Shown here in pieces: positions 31,901 to 43,839 of a DNA stretch of 64,000 bases (position 1 is the stretch's first letter; each line of letters starts with the position of its first letter). The stretch lies in assembly GCA_030141605.1 (NCBI GenBank), contig JAQGDQ010000486.1, forward strand, positions 104,244-168,243, given 5' to 3'. Made by a program: the position numbers and the translations under genes. The stretch comes from Tubiluchus corallicola (Eukaryota > Priapulida > Priapulimorpha > Priapulimorphida > Tubiluchidae). The notes beneath the pieces are model-generated. The model was not told the DNA's origin. It did not search any database and saw nothing but the letters and a program-made list of their open reading frames with translations.

Positions 31901-34900
31901 GTCAGGTTTTTATTATTAATTAATCGTATCTGACGTAAAAATCGCTACAAAATTGCACAATTTATCTGCGCAGTGTCCAGAAACGCAGGGCAAACCCTTT
32001 GTTTCACATCACTAGTAACGCATTTAACAGCCCATCTCTTTTACAAAACCTTTTTAATAATTAAATTTTAATCACAATTTCTTCTGCGATAAACTTCAAT
32101 TTTGCAACAAAACCGTTGAATCATGACGTCATTAGCATCTCTTCAGGCGATAAAGCTGATAATTAACGTAATTAGTTGCGCCTTCGCAATACTTATGCAA
32201 TATTATACGACCCATAAACGTTCAATATAAATTTTGTTGGGTAAAAGGTAGAAAATATTTATGGCAGGCAATAAATTTACATGAAGTTCATTAAATTGAA
32301 AGCATTATATCAAGCAAATGGTTTACATGCTTTATTATAACGTATTATATAAATGACACGTATTATATAAATGACACGTAGTTTAATTATGCACACATTC
32401 GTCAAACGAGTTCAAAATTTATAAACAAAAGTAACTGATTTTCGGATTTTTAAATAAAGTACGTATTTTACAAGTGCAGAAAGTTTCTCAAAAAATGGGT
32501 TCACTTCAACTTACGTTTTCAGTTCTAAAGTTCCCGTTACTCTAACTTGATAAAATGTGACAGGAGTACAAAAATAACTTTGTCAGCCGACTCCGTACGG
32601 GCAGTGAATGCTGGGTGAGAAGTACATGGCATGACTTTTGTCAGGGAAAGCAATGATACACACTGATCTGACACTTGATATGGACGGTAAATGGAATACA
32701 ACGGAACTGTTGCAAATCATAGCAAAATGCCAAGAAGAGTTTCAATGGCAAGCTGATTGATGAAGAAACTTCTAGCTTCGAGGTTGAGTCTGCTGAAGAA
32801 GATTTTGATTGAAAAGGAAAACATTGCTGTTGTTATTTGAATTCCATTGAAAATAAATTTCAAATTGGAATGAAAAAAATTCCAGGAACTTAGTTTGTTT
32901 GGAAACTTAGTCTAACCTAGACAAATTTTGATAGTGCAGGTTGAAAGGTTGGTTTCAAAAAATTTTAGTTTCCGGCTAATTACACTAAACAGTGTAGCAT
33001 TATTCAGCAGTAACCATCAATATCAAGACATCAGACGAAACGTTCAGCTTTGTTCCCTAGCTGGTTATCTTTTCTCTAATTCTCATTTATTTCTTTTATT
33101 TCAATTTTAGCATTAGCCCTACTAGCATCACTACCTTGTCTATTTCTGAGTTTTCAAAACTGCTTTTGCTTTTTCAATCCTGGCACGACATTCTTACAAC
33201 AAAATAACAACCTGATTCTTTCACTTCTAAAATGGTTTTTTGCTTTATTTCCAGCATTCTTATATACCTTGTACATAACAATTATAATTCCTGTTTCAAA
33301 ATTTGAGCTAAAGTTTAAAACACCACTTATAGGGTGTCTCTGAGTAATGTACAGGTTTCATATCACGTGTGCCGTTCCGTGGACGGGGCCTCAGTGTGCA
33401 TGGACAGCAAATGTGATTTTTAAAAACTCGACAATTCGTAAAGGCATCCTACGCAGTTTTTTGCTCAACATTAAATTCGGACTTTAACAATATAAATGTG
33501 TAGAAGACTAGAGATCTAAACAACCAAAATTACTGTCCATTAATTCACCCAAACATATTGACCAATGGTGCGCCTGCATTACTGTTATACACACCAGACA
33601 CGTTTAACCAACAGAAATTCCCTACAGCCGTTATGATTCAGCGTAGAAGCTACATTTAAGTGCTACGCAATCGGCTAATCAAAAGCCGGTCGAGCTGTTT
33701 ATCATAATCTAGAAAAACCGTGCAATAGATATTTTGTATGACGGTCACTGCAAAATTATGTCTTGAATCTTAGCTAATCTGCAGTGCACAATATTTCCTA
33801 ATGTTGGACACTACAGTATGGAATCAAACGATATGTTGTTTGTAAATCAAACTTGAAAGCGACTCTGGAAAATGGAGAACCTATTAAAGAAACGCGAGCG
33901 ATACTATTTACTATTTTACGACAAAATTTTGTTTGTATGTTTGTTCTGCGTTTAAAGTAGTTTCTTGAAATTCGTAATGGCATTCATGCAGTTCAAGCTA
34001 TTTAACACTACCACGTGTTACGAAGCACAAAAGGAAATCAACTTTAATTTTATTTGAACTCTAATTTCTATAAACACAGTTCGATGGACCTCCCATTTAG
34101 CAATCAGAACAAACACGTCCTATGAAAACTAACAGATTTCCTCAGTTATGTTCTTATGTTATTGTTGTTATTAGTTCAGGCGATCATTAATCTTAATGAC
34201 CTACCAGGCGCATTCAATCGAAAACTACACTGCCATTTGCAATCCATAATCTAGACATCTCTGATTGAGCGAATCACTTACTAGCAATTAACTTACAGAA
34301 TTTCATTAACTTTCCACGCTTTCCAAAACAGCTTATAACAGTTGACAAGACAGTGTAAGAAGATATATTTGCAACGACAATGTTTAAAAACAGTTTTCAA
34401 CAAATTTTGAGCTCGGGGCTGTTAAGTGTGGCATTAAGTCACCATAAACAGGAATTATTTGTACAGCAATATCTTGCATTTACGTTTTCTATATTCATTA
34501 TAATTCTCTATAATTCTTCTGTTGTCAGTGACAGCGTCTAGCTCTTGCAGACGAAACCACAAGGAGTGACATAAATATCTAAGCCACCCAAGCAATGTGT
34601 TGACGCCTACATGCTGTGAACAAAATTAGAACCTGGCAAAACCTCACAGTTCCCTTACACTAATATTTGTTATCACAACATTGCTGATTTATTTTTGATC
34701 GGCTTTGCATCCTGACAGACTCTTTAGGAAAATTGGCAGTTAACACGCGCCGTCTGTCGGCTAATGTACGAAGGGCAGCAGTAAGATAAACCATCACAGA
34801 CCATGGTAATAATAACAGCATGATATCCATAGTACGTTAAATATATAAGCGCGCATAGCGAGCCACGGCACAGCATAATGACAACATGATATTCATAGCA

Positions 34901-35869
34901 TGCTACACATGCATATAAGCTAGCCTTGTGAAATACTACCAACTTGTGCAAACCACTACCTAACATTGTGATAGCATGATATTTACAACATGCTAAACAT
35001 ACAAGATAGCCCTATGAGCTACAATGATACATATTAAAGCCACACAGTATAATGGTAGCATGATATCCACAGCATACTAAATATACGAGCTAGCCTTTTG
35101 AGCTATTCATGAGACACAAACCATCACACGTCATAATGATAGCATGATGTCTACAGCAAGTTATAGGAGTATACAAGCTTGCCCTGTGAGTTATCATGAT
35201 TTACAACCAGCACACCGTTTAATGATAACATAACATAGCATGCTAGAAATACCTGTTCTAGTGAGTTACCACGAAGTACAAACCACCACACAATAGCATC
35301 ATATTCATAGAATGCTAAATATATAATCTAGATTAGTGAGCTGCCACGAAATACAAACTATCACACAGTATAATAATAGCATGATAGTCAAAGCATGCTA
35401 AATAAGCAAACTTGTCTTGTGAGCTGCTATGAGATACAAAGCATCACACAGCATAATAGTGCGATATCCATAGCATGGTAAATATACAAACTGTCTTGTG
35501 AGTTACCATGAGATACAAACCACCACAAAGTCACAGACCATAATAATACACTGTAGCATAATATTCATGGCATGTTAAATATTATATAATCTTGTCTAGT
35601 GAACTACCATGAGATACATACAAGATATCCACATCATGCTAAATACACAAGTTTGTTTTGTAAGCAGTCATGAGATACAAAGCATCTAGCAAAATGACAG
35701 CATGATATCCACATTATGCTAAATACACAAGCTTGCCTTTTCAGTTACAATGAGATACAAAGTATCACAATTGTAGCATGAAATTCACAGTATGCTTAAA
35801 TATATTAGGTTACCTGATGATCGAACCAATTAGGTACGGCAGCCGTAGACTATCAAAATGGACTTCCAT
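25523..35869 (-). CDS. MOB2: MOB2-type kinase activator, 5 exons (first exon inferred)
   Basis: Minus-strand coding exons, 5' to 3': 35869-35814 (candidate first exon), 28934-28774, 27416-27320, 27164-27040, 25935-25523. All junctions keep frame, giving 283 residues; the alternative start at 43020 would give 275. Seen: PYLEDAL, LDHNEWLATN, FFQHINLIYGTLSESC, KKCKCAAPQYVDYV, VFPTKYG, HFPSSFES and LFHVIAHIYHAHFKE. The Cys pair (SESCTLTTC) and His pair (HIYHAHF) match the zinc site of Mob proteins. FPTKYG and FPSSFES are typical of the MOB2 subfamily rather than MOB1/3/4. MOB2 binds NDR1/2 kinases and competes with MOB1 (family knowledge). The acidic roughly 75-residue tail after the Mob fold is unlike MOB1. 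The gene is convergent with BRSK. The conserved exons are certain; the first exon is uncertain. Confidence 0.92.
26158..26192. repeat. poly-C run in MOB2 intron
   Basis: A run of about 14 cytosines at 26178-26191. Similar C runs occur at about 25170-25182 and 40963-40976. They are low-complexity and prone to length error in assemblies. Confidence 0.8.
26650..26841. repeat. tandem duplication, 99-bp period
   Basis: CAAAGAAAAGG starts at 26652 and again at 26751. The following 90 bases, including TTGAAAATTCTAAACCTAAT, are nearly identical in both units. It lies in the last MOB2 intron. Confidence 0.85.
27040..27164 (-). CDS. MOB2: MOB2 exon: KKCKCAAPQYVDYV block
   Basis: The acceptor is TTGTAG and the donor G|GTAAGC. 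It encodes QFLWFDDKGKKCKCAAPQYV and VFPTKYG, matching vertebrate MOB2 YDERGKKVKCTAPQYVDFV and DVFPTKYG. Confidence 0.95.
27320..27416 (-). CDS. MOB2: MOB2 exon: helix and zinc-site cysteines
   Basis: The acceptor is TGTTTAG and the donor GC|GTGAGT. It encodes IAFFQHINLIYGTLSESCTL and TTCPEMKGPQNA. The two cysteines are the expected Mob zinc ligands. A competing TATAG six bases downstream would break the frame, so the upstream AG is chosen. Confidence 0.92.
28227..28497 (-). mobile_element. tRNA-derived SINE-like element
   Basis: Read on the minus strand, 28495-28427 is a tRNA-like head: GGTGGCATAGCTCAATGGTA (A box) and TCATAGATTCAACTCC (B box). A roughly 170-bp unrelated body and a TA-rich tail (28236-28262) follow. 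Head, body and simple-repeat tail is SINE architecture. The anticodon stem does not pair, so it is not a functional tRNA. Confidence 0.7.
28774..28934 (-). CDS. MOB2: MOB2 exon: N-terminal part of Mob domain
   Basis: The acceptor is CTTTTCAG and the donor A|GTGAGT. It encodes KTRRKAQEEKQSPEEAKPYL, EDALIQGRF, then GLDHNEWLATN, matching vertebrate MOB2 RKAYLEP and DLNEWLASN. Confidence 0.94.
28935..34760. other. first MOB2 intron, unique and low-complexity sequence
   Basis: No conserved coding sequence recognised. Contains AT-rich sequence, a palindromic GTCACAGGAAAAAA segment (31110-31245) and scattered short repeats. If start candidate B is used, this is part of a 14-kb intron. Confidence 0.5.
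31110..31245. repeat. clustered inverted GTCACAGG/CCTGTGAC motifs
   Basis: AAAAAAGTCACAG and AAGTCACAGGAAAAAA on the left side are mirrored by TTTTCCTGTGACTTTTTT and TTTTTTCCTGTGACTTT on the right. The segment can fold into a hairpin and is probably a degenerate MITE. Confidence 0.5.
34770..35806. repeat. minisatellite, about 13 degenerate units of roughly 80 bp
   Basis: The core AGCATGATATCCATAGCATG, then CTAAATATACAAGCTTG, then GAGATACAAACCATCACAC recurs with centres near 34820, 34887, 34974, 35059, 35143, 35229, 35300, 35380, 35461, 35557, 35628, 35700 and 35776. Unit length varies between about 66 and 96 bp. The array stops within 10 bases of the donor of MOB2 candidate exon A. Confidence 0.9.
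35814..35869 (-). CDS. MOB2: candidate MOB2 first coding exon A
   Basis: ATG at 35869 opens MEVHFDSLRLPYLIGSII and the exon ends AG|GTAACC, the phase-2 donor needed to join exon 28934. The reading frame stays open upstream to 36085, so the true start could be earlier, but that extension is unusually Trp/Cys-rich and unlike known MOB2. Inference from phase and position only. Confidence 0.4.
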
Positions 35870-37792
35870 CCTGCCAAAGTTATTGCGTTTGTACAGAAAA
35901 TGATTCCACAGGGCACACAACCAGCGCCCCCCATCGCTGGGCCATCCTCCTACATGCCAACAGTGAGAACCCCGAAACCAGTCGTGATCTGGACAACACT
36001 TCATTACAGGCTTAACCCAGATGAAGCTAGAGTTGCAGTAGCGATAGTTATGTAAAAATCCAGTTTTCTTTGGGATATGGAACAAGTCAAAAAGAACAGT
36101 AAAACAATGGAAACACGGTAATGCTATGCAGCAACAGCAGTAATTTCACTATAGAAATAAGACTATAAATTATTCTATTGGCATGTTCTTGAATTGTAAT
36201 ACAACCTAATGATATATTTAATTGAAAACACCGAATTGCCGTTATGTTCTTGAGACGCGACGGTAAACGTATCATCAGCGTACATGGCAGCATTCACTCG
36301 GCACGCAGCACAGTATTTCATTAGGAAAGTACAAGACTCAGAAGTGGAGCGTAAACAACGTACACCTTCTTATTACACGTTTACTTGTGTAGCACGTACA
36401 CAGATGAGATAACTATCTCGAAGCTTGAGCAAGTCCAAATCATGCCAAACCGGAAGACATGTGAAACACACTGCTGAAGCCAAACAAACTCTAATCTCTG
36501 AAGTGATGGCCTGTCATCATTTGCCGCACATTACCCGGTATAATCAGTTATCACCTTTCTTTTCACGCAGCTTTTTTCCCAACAGTGAAAAGCCGACACA
36601 CAAACGAAGCAGGAAACACTCGGCTATGTTTATGACTAAGATAGTGGCTGATCAATAGACCGAAAGACTCATACAAGATGTTGCCAACTCAATGTGTTAC
36701 AGATGTACACGGGTAAGTTGACTCAAGTTCTGAGTCATCAACCGTCTCCGAATATGTTTAACTTTTTAAGTGAATGATGCTGGCGAAGTCACTGCTAAAT
36801 TTATCATACAGTTACTCCACCTGAGACGGTCACATCAAAAACATCAATAACGAGTAATTATTACTTGCTAGTACATCCCAAATGTTTGGAAATGTAAGCT
36901 TTGCTTTCTTCTCCGGCTTTTGAGCCTAGTGTGAAGGACAATAGAGCATTTCTATGCATGTAACCACATGTCGACCAAAGATCATAAATATTGCTTTCAA
37001 AAGTCAATGCAAAAACACCCACGTATGAATATGGTGTTATAATGGCACAAATAAATAATTTGCTGAATTGCGCACAGGTGTCGCCAAAAACTAGTGTATC
37101 AGAAATTTCCTTGTTTTATCCTGTTAGCTTCGAATCTATCAGAACCTAAATATATCAGAAATGATGCAACAAATGTTTTATTTAAAATTTAACGGTTTAG
37201 TTTCAGGCTTAATATACGCAGTATAGAGCACAAGAAAGCACTCAAAATGGTGCAACAATAGCATCACTATAAAGTAAGTGAGGTGCGGAGTCTGCCAAAA
37301 TTATTCTAATGTTCCTAATTGAACGCCTATTGTAAAAGCAGTTCAACGTGCTAAAAGAACAGGAAGAGAGTCAATTCGCGTGATCGTACGTGAACAGACG
37401 GAAAGCCTAACCTTTGCTTCTGCTACAATAAATAGAAAAAAACTGCAGCCGAGGCATTATAGTCGTTGTATTCATCATCATCATCACTACCAATCATACC
37501 AACAACTAGGATATCAGCCGCCAACACAACTAGATAGCACTCTAACAGTGGAGGTGCAGATCCGCATCCATACCCGTTATCTCAGATCAAATCACTGAAT
37601 GGCCAAAAATTTATTTTACCTTGTGACCTTTGAGCTTCTAAACCAAAAATCAATGAATTTCCAGGTCTTGCCCAGGTCTATTCCTGTATCAAGTTTGGTG
37701 ATTATAGCTATGTTCTGATTTTACTGTACGCACAGAACATAAAGACGCGTCGTGGATAGCACTCAGCTACAAAACATCCATACCGTCCTCGT

Positions 37793-37843
37793 CCTCGTCG
37801 TCATCATCATCATCATCATCACCACCACAACCACCACCACCAT

Positions 37844-37875
<32 letters not shown>

Positions 37876-37910
37876 TCACCACCACCATCATCATCATCAT
37901 CATCATCAAT
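37793..37910. repeat. CAT/CAC trinucleotide microsatellite
   Basis: About 115 bases of (TCA)n interrupted by (CAC)n blocks. The open frames on both strands here are pure repeat translation (Met/Val or Ile/Thr runs) and not genes. Confidence 0.95.
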
Positions 37911-38741
37911 TTATCACCATCAGGCATAAAACAACAGAAATACTTAACATCGCAATAATCCAAACTTGGGTGTTATGTAAGTGGCCAAAGTACAATCGTT
38001 GCAATAGTGAACTAGATTAGAGTTAGGTTTATTTCTTTAGTCAATAATCAACTGAGAAAGGTAAACAAGTTTAAGTTCACGCAGGACACTAACACAAATT
38101 TGTTTCGTAATCTGCGGCGTATTAGCCATAACCGAGTTCACAATATGAATACAAACGCAGTTTGACGAAAAAATAAGCAAATATTCTAAGAAGGAACAGT
38201 GAACTTCCAATAAATGCTGAAACGAAAAATAAAAGATATTTAGGTAATACCAGTTTGGAATATTTGCAAAAATGCTTTCATCCATTTTGCAGTTCAACGA
38301 TAATCCCTACAGTATTTTGGCCTTGACCTGGACAATGGCAAATCCTAGGCTCGTATTTGTTGCTCGTACGACACAGTTCATTTGTTCCGAGTATCTACTG
38401 CTCTTCAGAAGAACTAATAAGTGATAGTAATGAATGAACGAATGAATTGCGAATAATCATTTATTTAGCACTGGCAACCACACAACAATATGCTACATGG
38501 ATTCACGTTGTTGTATGGTCATTAAGTTATAAAATATTCACAAGCTATATAGATTATCATTAATGAGAACGAGAGAATTAAGTACAACAGAAGTTAGAGG
38601 TGTTCTCAATGTCCCCTAGATTAGTTTTAGTTCTCGTGCAGATGATGCCGTCTACCCATTCAAAGTTATATATGTTTTACATACCAGGTTTAAGTAACAT
38701 GCATGTAAGAAGAACACCTATCCGAACAAAAGAAAATATGA

Positions 38742-38810
38742 ACAATTAGCGAACCAGGAGCCTTTAGATTGCAAGTCAAATGTCATGACCACTAGACTAC
38801 TGAACCCCAA
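38742..38810 (-). repeat. tRNA-like SINE head
   Basis: On the minus strand GTAGTCTAGTGGTCATGAC (38800-38782, A box) and CTCCTGGTTCGCTAATTG (38760-38743, B box) are correctly spaced for a tRNA-derived promoter. Stem pairing is incomplete. Confidence 0.5.
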
Positions 38811-40444
38811 TGATCATGGCAGGTGTTACTTCAATCCAACTAAAGTTTTGAGATCTGTTAATTTAACCAGATTTCTAAATACTTACCAACCAACTTAACA
38901 AATCATGACATTTGACGATGCCCAATGTTGCCTTAATAAATAATCTTGAAGTCAAGATTACGAAATAATTAAGCATCTTGTATATTTTCGCCTGACACAG
39001 TGTTAGAATTTTTGTTGCATTCAAAATGTCAACGTCAAATGTCAAAGAAGCCAGGCTTTTGAAACGCTAAATTTTTTTCACGTGTGACTAAAAACTCCAC
39101 CTACCCTCAGAATTTGACTGAATTGTGATTAAAGTGAAATTTCATTATAGAAAAAACTCAAATCTAAAGATTCCAAACCTAATTTGAAAAGTTCGGCCAA
39201 TTCAGCTCTTGTATGATTACGTGATTACGTGATATAACTGACTTAGTACTTACTACATAATTTGCAAACTGACATAGTGCTTACTACACATGTAAGTTAT
39301 TATCATCATTTAAATCTTTCTTATCGTTAGATATCACTACGTCGTGCACAATTGGTATTATTAACATTATTTATAGCGCTGGTATGTGTAATTTTGTGTA
39401 TGTAAGCCCGAAATGGCGTACGTACCTAGCAAAAGCTGGTAGTAGAAATAATCGATAGTGAGAATTTTAAAACGATGTAAAATTAGAGGTTACAAATATG
39501 TTGACCAACGATTTCCAATTGGATACATCACACGATAGATGAGCGAAATTAGCTACTAAAAGCGAAACAGAAGCTCGTTTTTGTTGTTCTGTCTAACTGC
39601 TCGTTTAACATGGCATTTTGCAAATTTAAACTCAAATTTTGAAGCTAAAAACAGATATTCAAGCCTAACCAATGATTAACACAAAGGAACATTCTCTGCT
39701 GAAGAAGTGTTAGCAAAAGCAAGCGCGTCTAACATCCCTTTTGAAACAGTAGCCGGCATCCCAACAAAACCCCGCTGGGAGAGTACGTCACCAAAACGTG
39801 AAATGCTTCAATGTTATTGGATAAATATCAATTTACGTTAGTAAACTTGAAAGTTATTGACAAAATATCGAAATACGTTTGTAAACAAACATGTCTAAAG
39901 GTTAATCACAATGTCAGCGAGGTTATGGCATGGCGCACCTTCTTCTAATCGGTGAATGATGTAACTTGATCATGCCTTATTAAATAATTTAAGCCGCACA
40001 ACCTCAGCTAAGGCTGAGATTTTGCGAAGGTCATACGGGGCGCGCCAAAACAAACACCACACAACGTTAACCATTAGGATTAAATAGCGTAAATCATTTT
40101 GTGGGGCCTACCCACTTTACCATTTGATTTTCTGAAAAAAATCAGAAAGAGAGTAAAACTTTAAATGTTGATTTTGAACCACTATATGACAGCATGACGA
40201 GCTAGTAACAAATACTTAATCAAACTTATATTAAAAAAAATCCAAAGTTTATATTACCCAAGTTAGAACATCTAGATATAAAGATATGTTTACTGCATCA
40301 GCAACTTCATGTTTTAATAAAAACATGTTCTAAAGCTCTAATCATTGTCAAAATGTGAACTGTTGTTTTAAACTGAAATAGTTGCAATGTGATTGTTTTC
40401 ATTTCGCTATAGCACTTAATAGACGAGGATGATTAATGACACGT

Positions 40445-40510
40445 GAAATGGTTTTGCTTGTAAAAGTGTTAATTTTGCATCTAATGCTGTGGGTTCGAAT
40501 CCCACTTAAA
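40445..40510 (+). repeat. tRNA-like fragment with perfect T arm
   Basis: GTGGGTTCGAATCCCAC (40489-40505) is a perfect T stem-loop/B box, but the upstream D and acceptor stems do not form a cloverleaf. It is likely a tRNA-derived repeat or pseudogene. Confidence 0.4.
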
Positions 40511-40810
40511 GATTTCTGCCTCGCTTTATTGTGTCCTTTTTTAGTTCGCGCTGTTTGAACATTATGCAAAATGCTTCTGTCTGGTTTTGCTAGTTTCTAC
40601 AAAATTATATTAATTTGTATTTCCCTTACAATTGATTTGAATGTGCTAATGTTATAATGTTGTTGACAGCAAAATTAATTATTATCCTGCAACTTTCTGA
40701 AACTCACTGATACCTGGGGAAGAAAATTACCTGAGTGGTCACCATGCGTGGCATGCGCTCGGTTGCAAAGAACAGGGACACCGCACTTAGTTAATAACTA
40801 CATTGGTGAC

Positions 40811-40920
40811 TGGTCACCACTCAAAAAAATTATAGCTTCGATTTAACTAAAACGAAATGAAATTTGGTCACCACTCAAAAAAATTATAGGTTCAATTTTA
40901 CTAAAACGAAATGCAATTCC
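40811..40920. repeat. tandem duplication, 54-bp period
   Basis: TGGTCACCACTCAAAAAAATTATAG occurs at 40811 and 40865 (written here in part). Each is followed by TTYRATTTWACTAAAACGAA. The two units are almost identical. Confidence 0.8.
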
Positions 40921-41898
40921 TAAGTAATCAAACATGGCGAATTCGACTGAGGCAATATTTTGCCCCCCCCCCCCCACAAGTGACAAGCTCCGATTTCACT
41001 GAAGCTTTTAATGTCGAGCATATAAGTACTTACATACACGATGTTAATTCTTTTGAAAAAAATTTTTATTTGAAAAAAAGCTGACATGGTCAAAACGTTT
41101 GCTAGTTTGCAATGTTTTAAAACTTCGCCAATTATTAATAAAATGTAATTGTATGATATGCAATTATTGTTCACTGATGCACACGAAGCATTGTTGTGGT
41201 ATAAGTAGGCTAAGAATAGATATAGTTTGCAATCATTGTTCTTTAATGGTCCAAAATTAGGCTATTTTTAGTAATTTTTAATCACACACACGCGACGTAA
41301 CTACAGTACTCGGGCCATGTTGACATAATAGCACGTTACAACTGCAACTGCGGAAGACATTTTCAGCAATTTACATACTACATTCATACATTGTACCTGA
41401 AACAGGCTTTAACCAAATAATCAACGAGCCTAAATGACGGCAGTTCACGCAGCGAACTCAGTCACGCTAATAACAGTTTTGTTTTGAGGTGGAGCAGCTA
41501 GAGCTCGTTACTAGCAGAGCTTAATAATGAGCTGTGGGCATCACACTGTAATTACACTGTGTGTAGTGCAATCAATGAATAAATTGGGGAAGAGTTTCCA
41601 GGTACGTAAGAATTTGCAGGTATTCTGTGCAACACTGTCAGATCAATAGACCTGCAACCAAGATAATACTTTAATACCCAGGCGAAAAATAAGATATTAT
41701 TGAATTTTCTGTTCAATGTTCTGCCAGTGAATATTATATAGAGACACGAAGATCTTTGTGATGACGAGAAACCTTCACAATGCTTACAAAATTAGCAGTA
41801 AATGCACATACAGTGTGTACAAAATGTCAATAAGTACACAAGAAACAAACGCCACTAAAAATGTAGACAAAGTTTTGCGCAAATAGCATATCAACCAA

Positions 41899-42064
41899 GT
41901 TTACAATTCTCCACAAACGTCACAAAATATTTAAAAAGTTTTTACAATTCCACAGACACTAGAAATTAGTTCGTGAAGAGGATTAGGGTTAGGGTTTTGG
42001 GATAGAGTCACGGTTAGGGTTAAGCCGTTAGGGTATTTAAATTCTGTGGGGAATTGTAAACTTT
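41899..42064. repeat. telomere-repeat palindromic element, copy 2
   Basis: Ends AGTTTACAATTCTCCAC (41899) and GTGGGGAATTGTAAACT (to 42064) form terminal inverted repeats; an internal second left-type end begins at 41938. The core has TTAGGGTTAGGG units separated by degenerate spacers and ATTTAAAT next to the right terminus. Confidence 0.82.
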
Positions 42065-42765
42065 TTTCCATTAACACGTGAGCACAGAAATGACAAACAC
42101 TATATATAAAGTATGAATGCCTTGACTAGTGGACTTCTGTCGAGACTGTCCTGACGCTTTGCCAACAAGGAAAATCACTGCTTACTTATTTGGTAACAAC
42201 CTTAACTTTATACAGGCACTCACAGCTTGATGAAAAGGAAACAACTTTTATTAAAACTTTAAATTATAAAATGTTAAAAAACATTTCTCCAAACGTTTCC
42301 ATTGCAGCCTGCAGTCATCTTTAGTGACAGACTACTCAAACAAACCAGTTTTATAGGCAAAGGCTACAGTACAGAAATTATTCATTAATTGGAAACATCG
42401 AAACATGTTTTTTTTTAACATTTTATAACTTAAAGTTTTAATCGAACTTGTTTTCTTTTCATAACAAACTTTATTCAGAATTTCATTTATAGTTTAAATA
42501 ATAGTACTAAAAACTAGGTAATAAGTTAACATCGCGATTACTCAGGTACGAACTTCGCTACTTCTAGACTGTCCTACATGTACTGGACACTTATTGTCAA
42601 CAAACAGTACCAGCTAGAAACAAACTAGACGTCATCCAACCTCATTCAGCACTTCAGTTACGTTTAAAATAATTGTTAAACAAGTTAAATGTAATACAGT
42701 AAAGTAGACATATGTGGCAACTTTATATCTAACGTTTAAAATAATAGTTAAACCAGTTGCCAAGG

Positions 42766-42855
42766 AGTTTACAATTCCCTACACAATTTAAATACCCTAA
42801 CCCTAATCCTAATCAGCTTCACGAGCTAATTTCTTGTGTGCGGGGAAACTTAGTC
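42766..42855. repeat. telomere-repeat palindromic element, copy 3
   Basis: AAGGAGTTTACAATTCCCTA, then AATTTAAATACCCTAACCCTAA, then AATCAGCTTCACGAGCTAAT and a decayed right end GTGTGCGGGGAAACT. Inverted in orientation relative to copy 2. Confidence 0.78.
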
Positions 42856-42988
42856 AAAAAGTTAAATATAATAGTGTGATGTAGGTTTAGGTGATAATAA
42901 TAGATCTAATTTCTGCAACACTCTGACACCGATAGGGTCCAGACCACACTTGAAGTTAACTGAAAGTGAAAACAAACAAAATCCTTAC

Positions 42989-43020
42989 CAAAAGCCGAGC
43001 ATATAATTGTACATTCCCAT
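42989..43020 (-). CDS. MOB2: candidate MOB2 first coding exon B
   Basis: ATG at 43020 opens MGMYNYMLGF and the exon ends TG|GTAAGG, also phase 2, giving a Trp codon on joining. A very short start exon resembles the short MDWLMGK-type start of vertebrate MOB2. It would be an alternative promoter to candidate A. Inference only; transcripts are needed. Confidence 0.35.
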
Positions 43021-43051
43021 TGATCCTGCCAGAGTCTACTAGTTGAAAAAA

Positions 43052-43074
43052 TGATTTGCTCTCTCTCTCTCTCT
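43052..43074. repeat. CT dinucleotide run
   Basis: (CT)n of about 20 bases just upstream, on the minus strand, of MOB2 candidate exon B. It could be a GAGA-type element or simple repeat. Confidence 0.8.
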
Positions 43075-43839
43075 TTGTTATATATAGACCTCACCAGCTG
43101 CCAGTTTTACTACAGATTCAGCTGCCCAGACTCGACTTATAGCTTCACTTATGCACAAAGACGCCAGTATCCGTCTCTAACGTTGATGTTTTTGTACTTT
43201 TGCCGCCTTGCCGTCGGTGCGATACGTGTGTTCACCACAAGAACTCTGTAACACAATGACATGGGTGCACCCCCGAGGCTGTAAACATCTGTACTCAACC
43301 ACCAGTAACCTTGACGCTCCGATATTACGTTATTAAAAATTTAAAACGAAAACTGCTGGTGTTGTTTGAGCTTTTGTTTTTTTTCGATTCCTTGTGAAAA
43401 CAATGCAGAAAACTAAACGCAATAGTCGCTTACAGAAACTAGTTAAAACAGTCGTCAGCTTGGGAAATAATTAGTTATGAAAACACGTTTAGCCAAACAA
43501 ACTAGTCAGAATGTTTGTTTTTCGAAACAATAATGATTCTTCAGACAGCAGGTATTGTTACGTTAATTGGAGCGTTGTCTCAGTAATCTGAAATGGTTGC
43601 TGATATCGCCGCCATACGTCGCTATTTACATCATCATCGTTACGACATCGCCGCATAGCAGTGACACGTCCTCAATTTTAGCTGTTACACTTATACATCA
43701 GTAATTTCTGGGCTTTGTGAGAAAGAGACCAACCAGAGAAATTTGAGTTATACGTCGAAGCAGAAACGAAACCATCCCTGCATGCAGTTCACTCACACAC
43801 TTTCACTAAATTATTCCAAGAATAACCGCAAGCTTATAC

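Larger units (their letters stand above)
36090..42980. other. long non-coding region with repeats
   Basis: No conserved protein recognised. It contains the CAT/CAC trinucleotide tract, tRNA-like pieces at 38742-38810 and 40445-40510, a 54-bp tandem duplication (40811-40920), a C run and two telomere-repeat elements. It may be the MOB2 upstream region or a MOB2 intron, depending on start choice. Confidence 0.5.

Noticed and set aside
34770..35806. Regularly spaced repeats resembling a CRISPR array
   Set aside because: Units are degenerate along their whole length with no conserved-repeat/unique-spacer pattern, in a eukaryotic genome; it is a minisatellite.
35858..36055. 65-codon plus-strand frame opposite MOB2 candidate exon A
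   Set aside because: Antisense to a better-placed exon candidate, no recognised domain. Kept in mind as a reason the 35.8-kb exon is uncertain.
37752..37963. Open frames on both strands
   Set aside because: Pure translation of the CAT/CAC microsatellite.
40445..40510. Functional tRNA gene suggested by GGTTCGAATCCC
   Set aside because: Only the T arm pairs; D, anticodon and acceptor stems fail.
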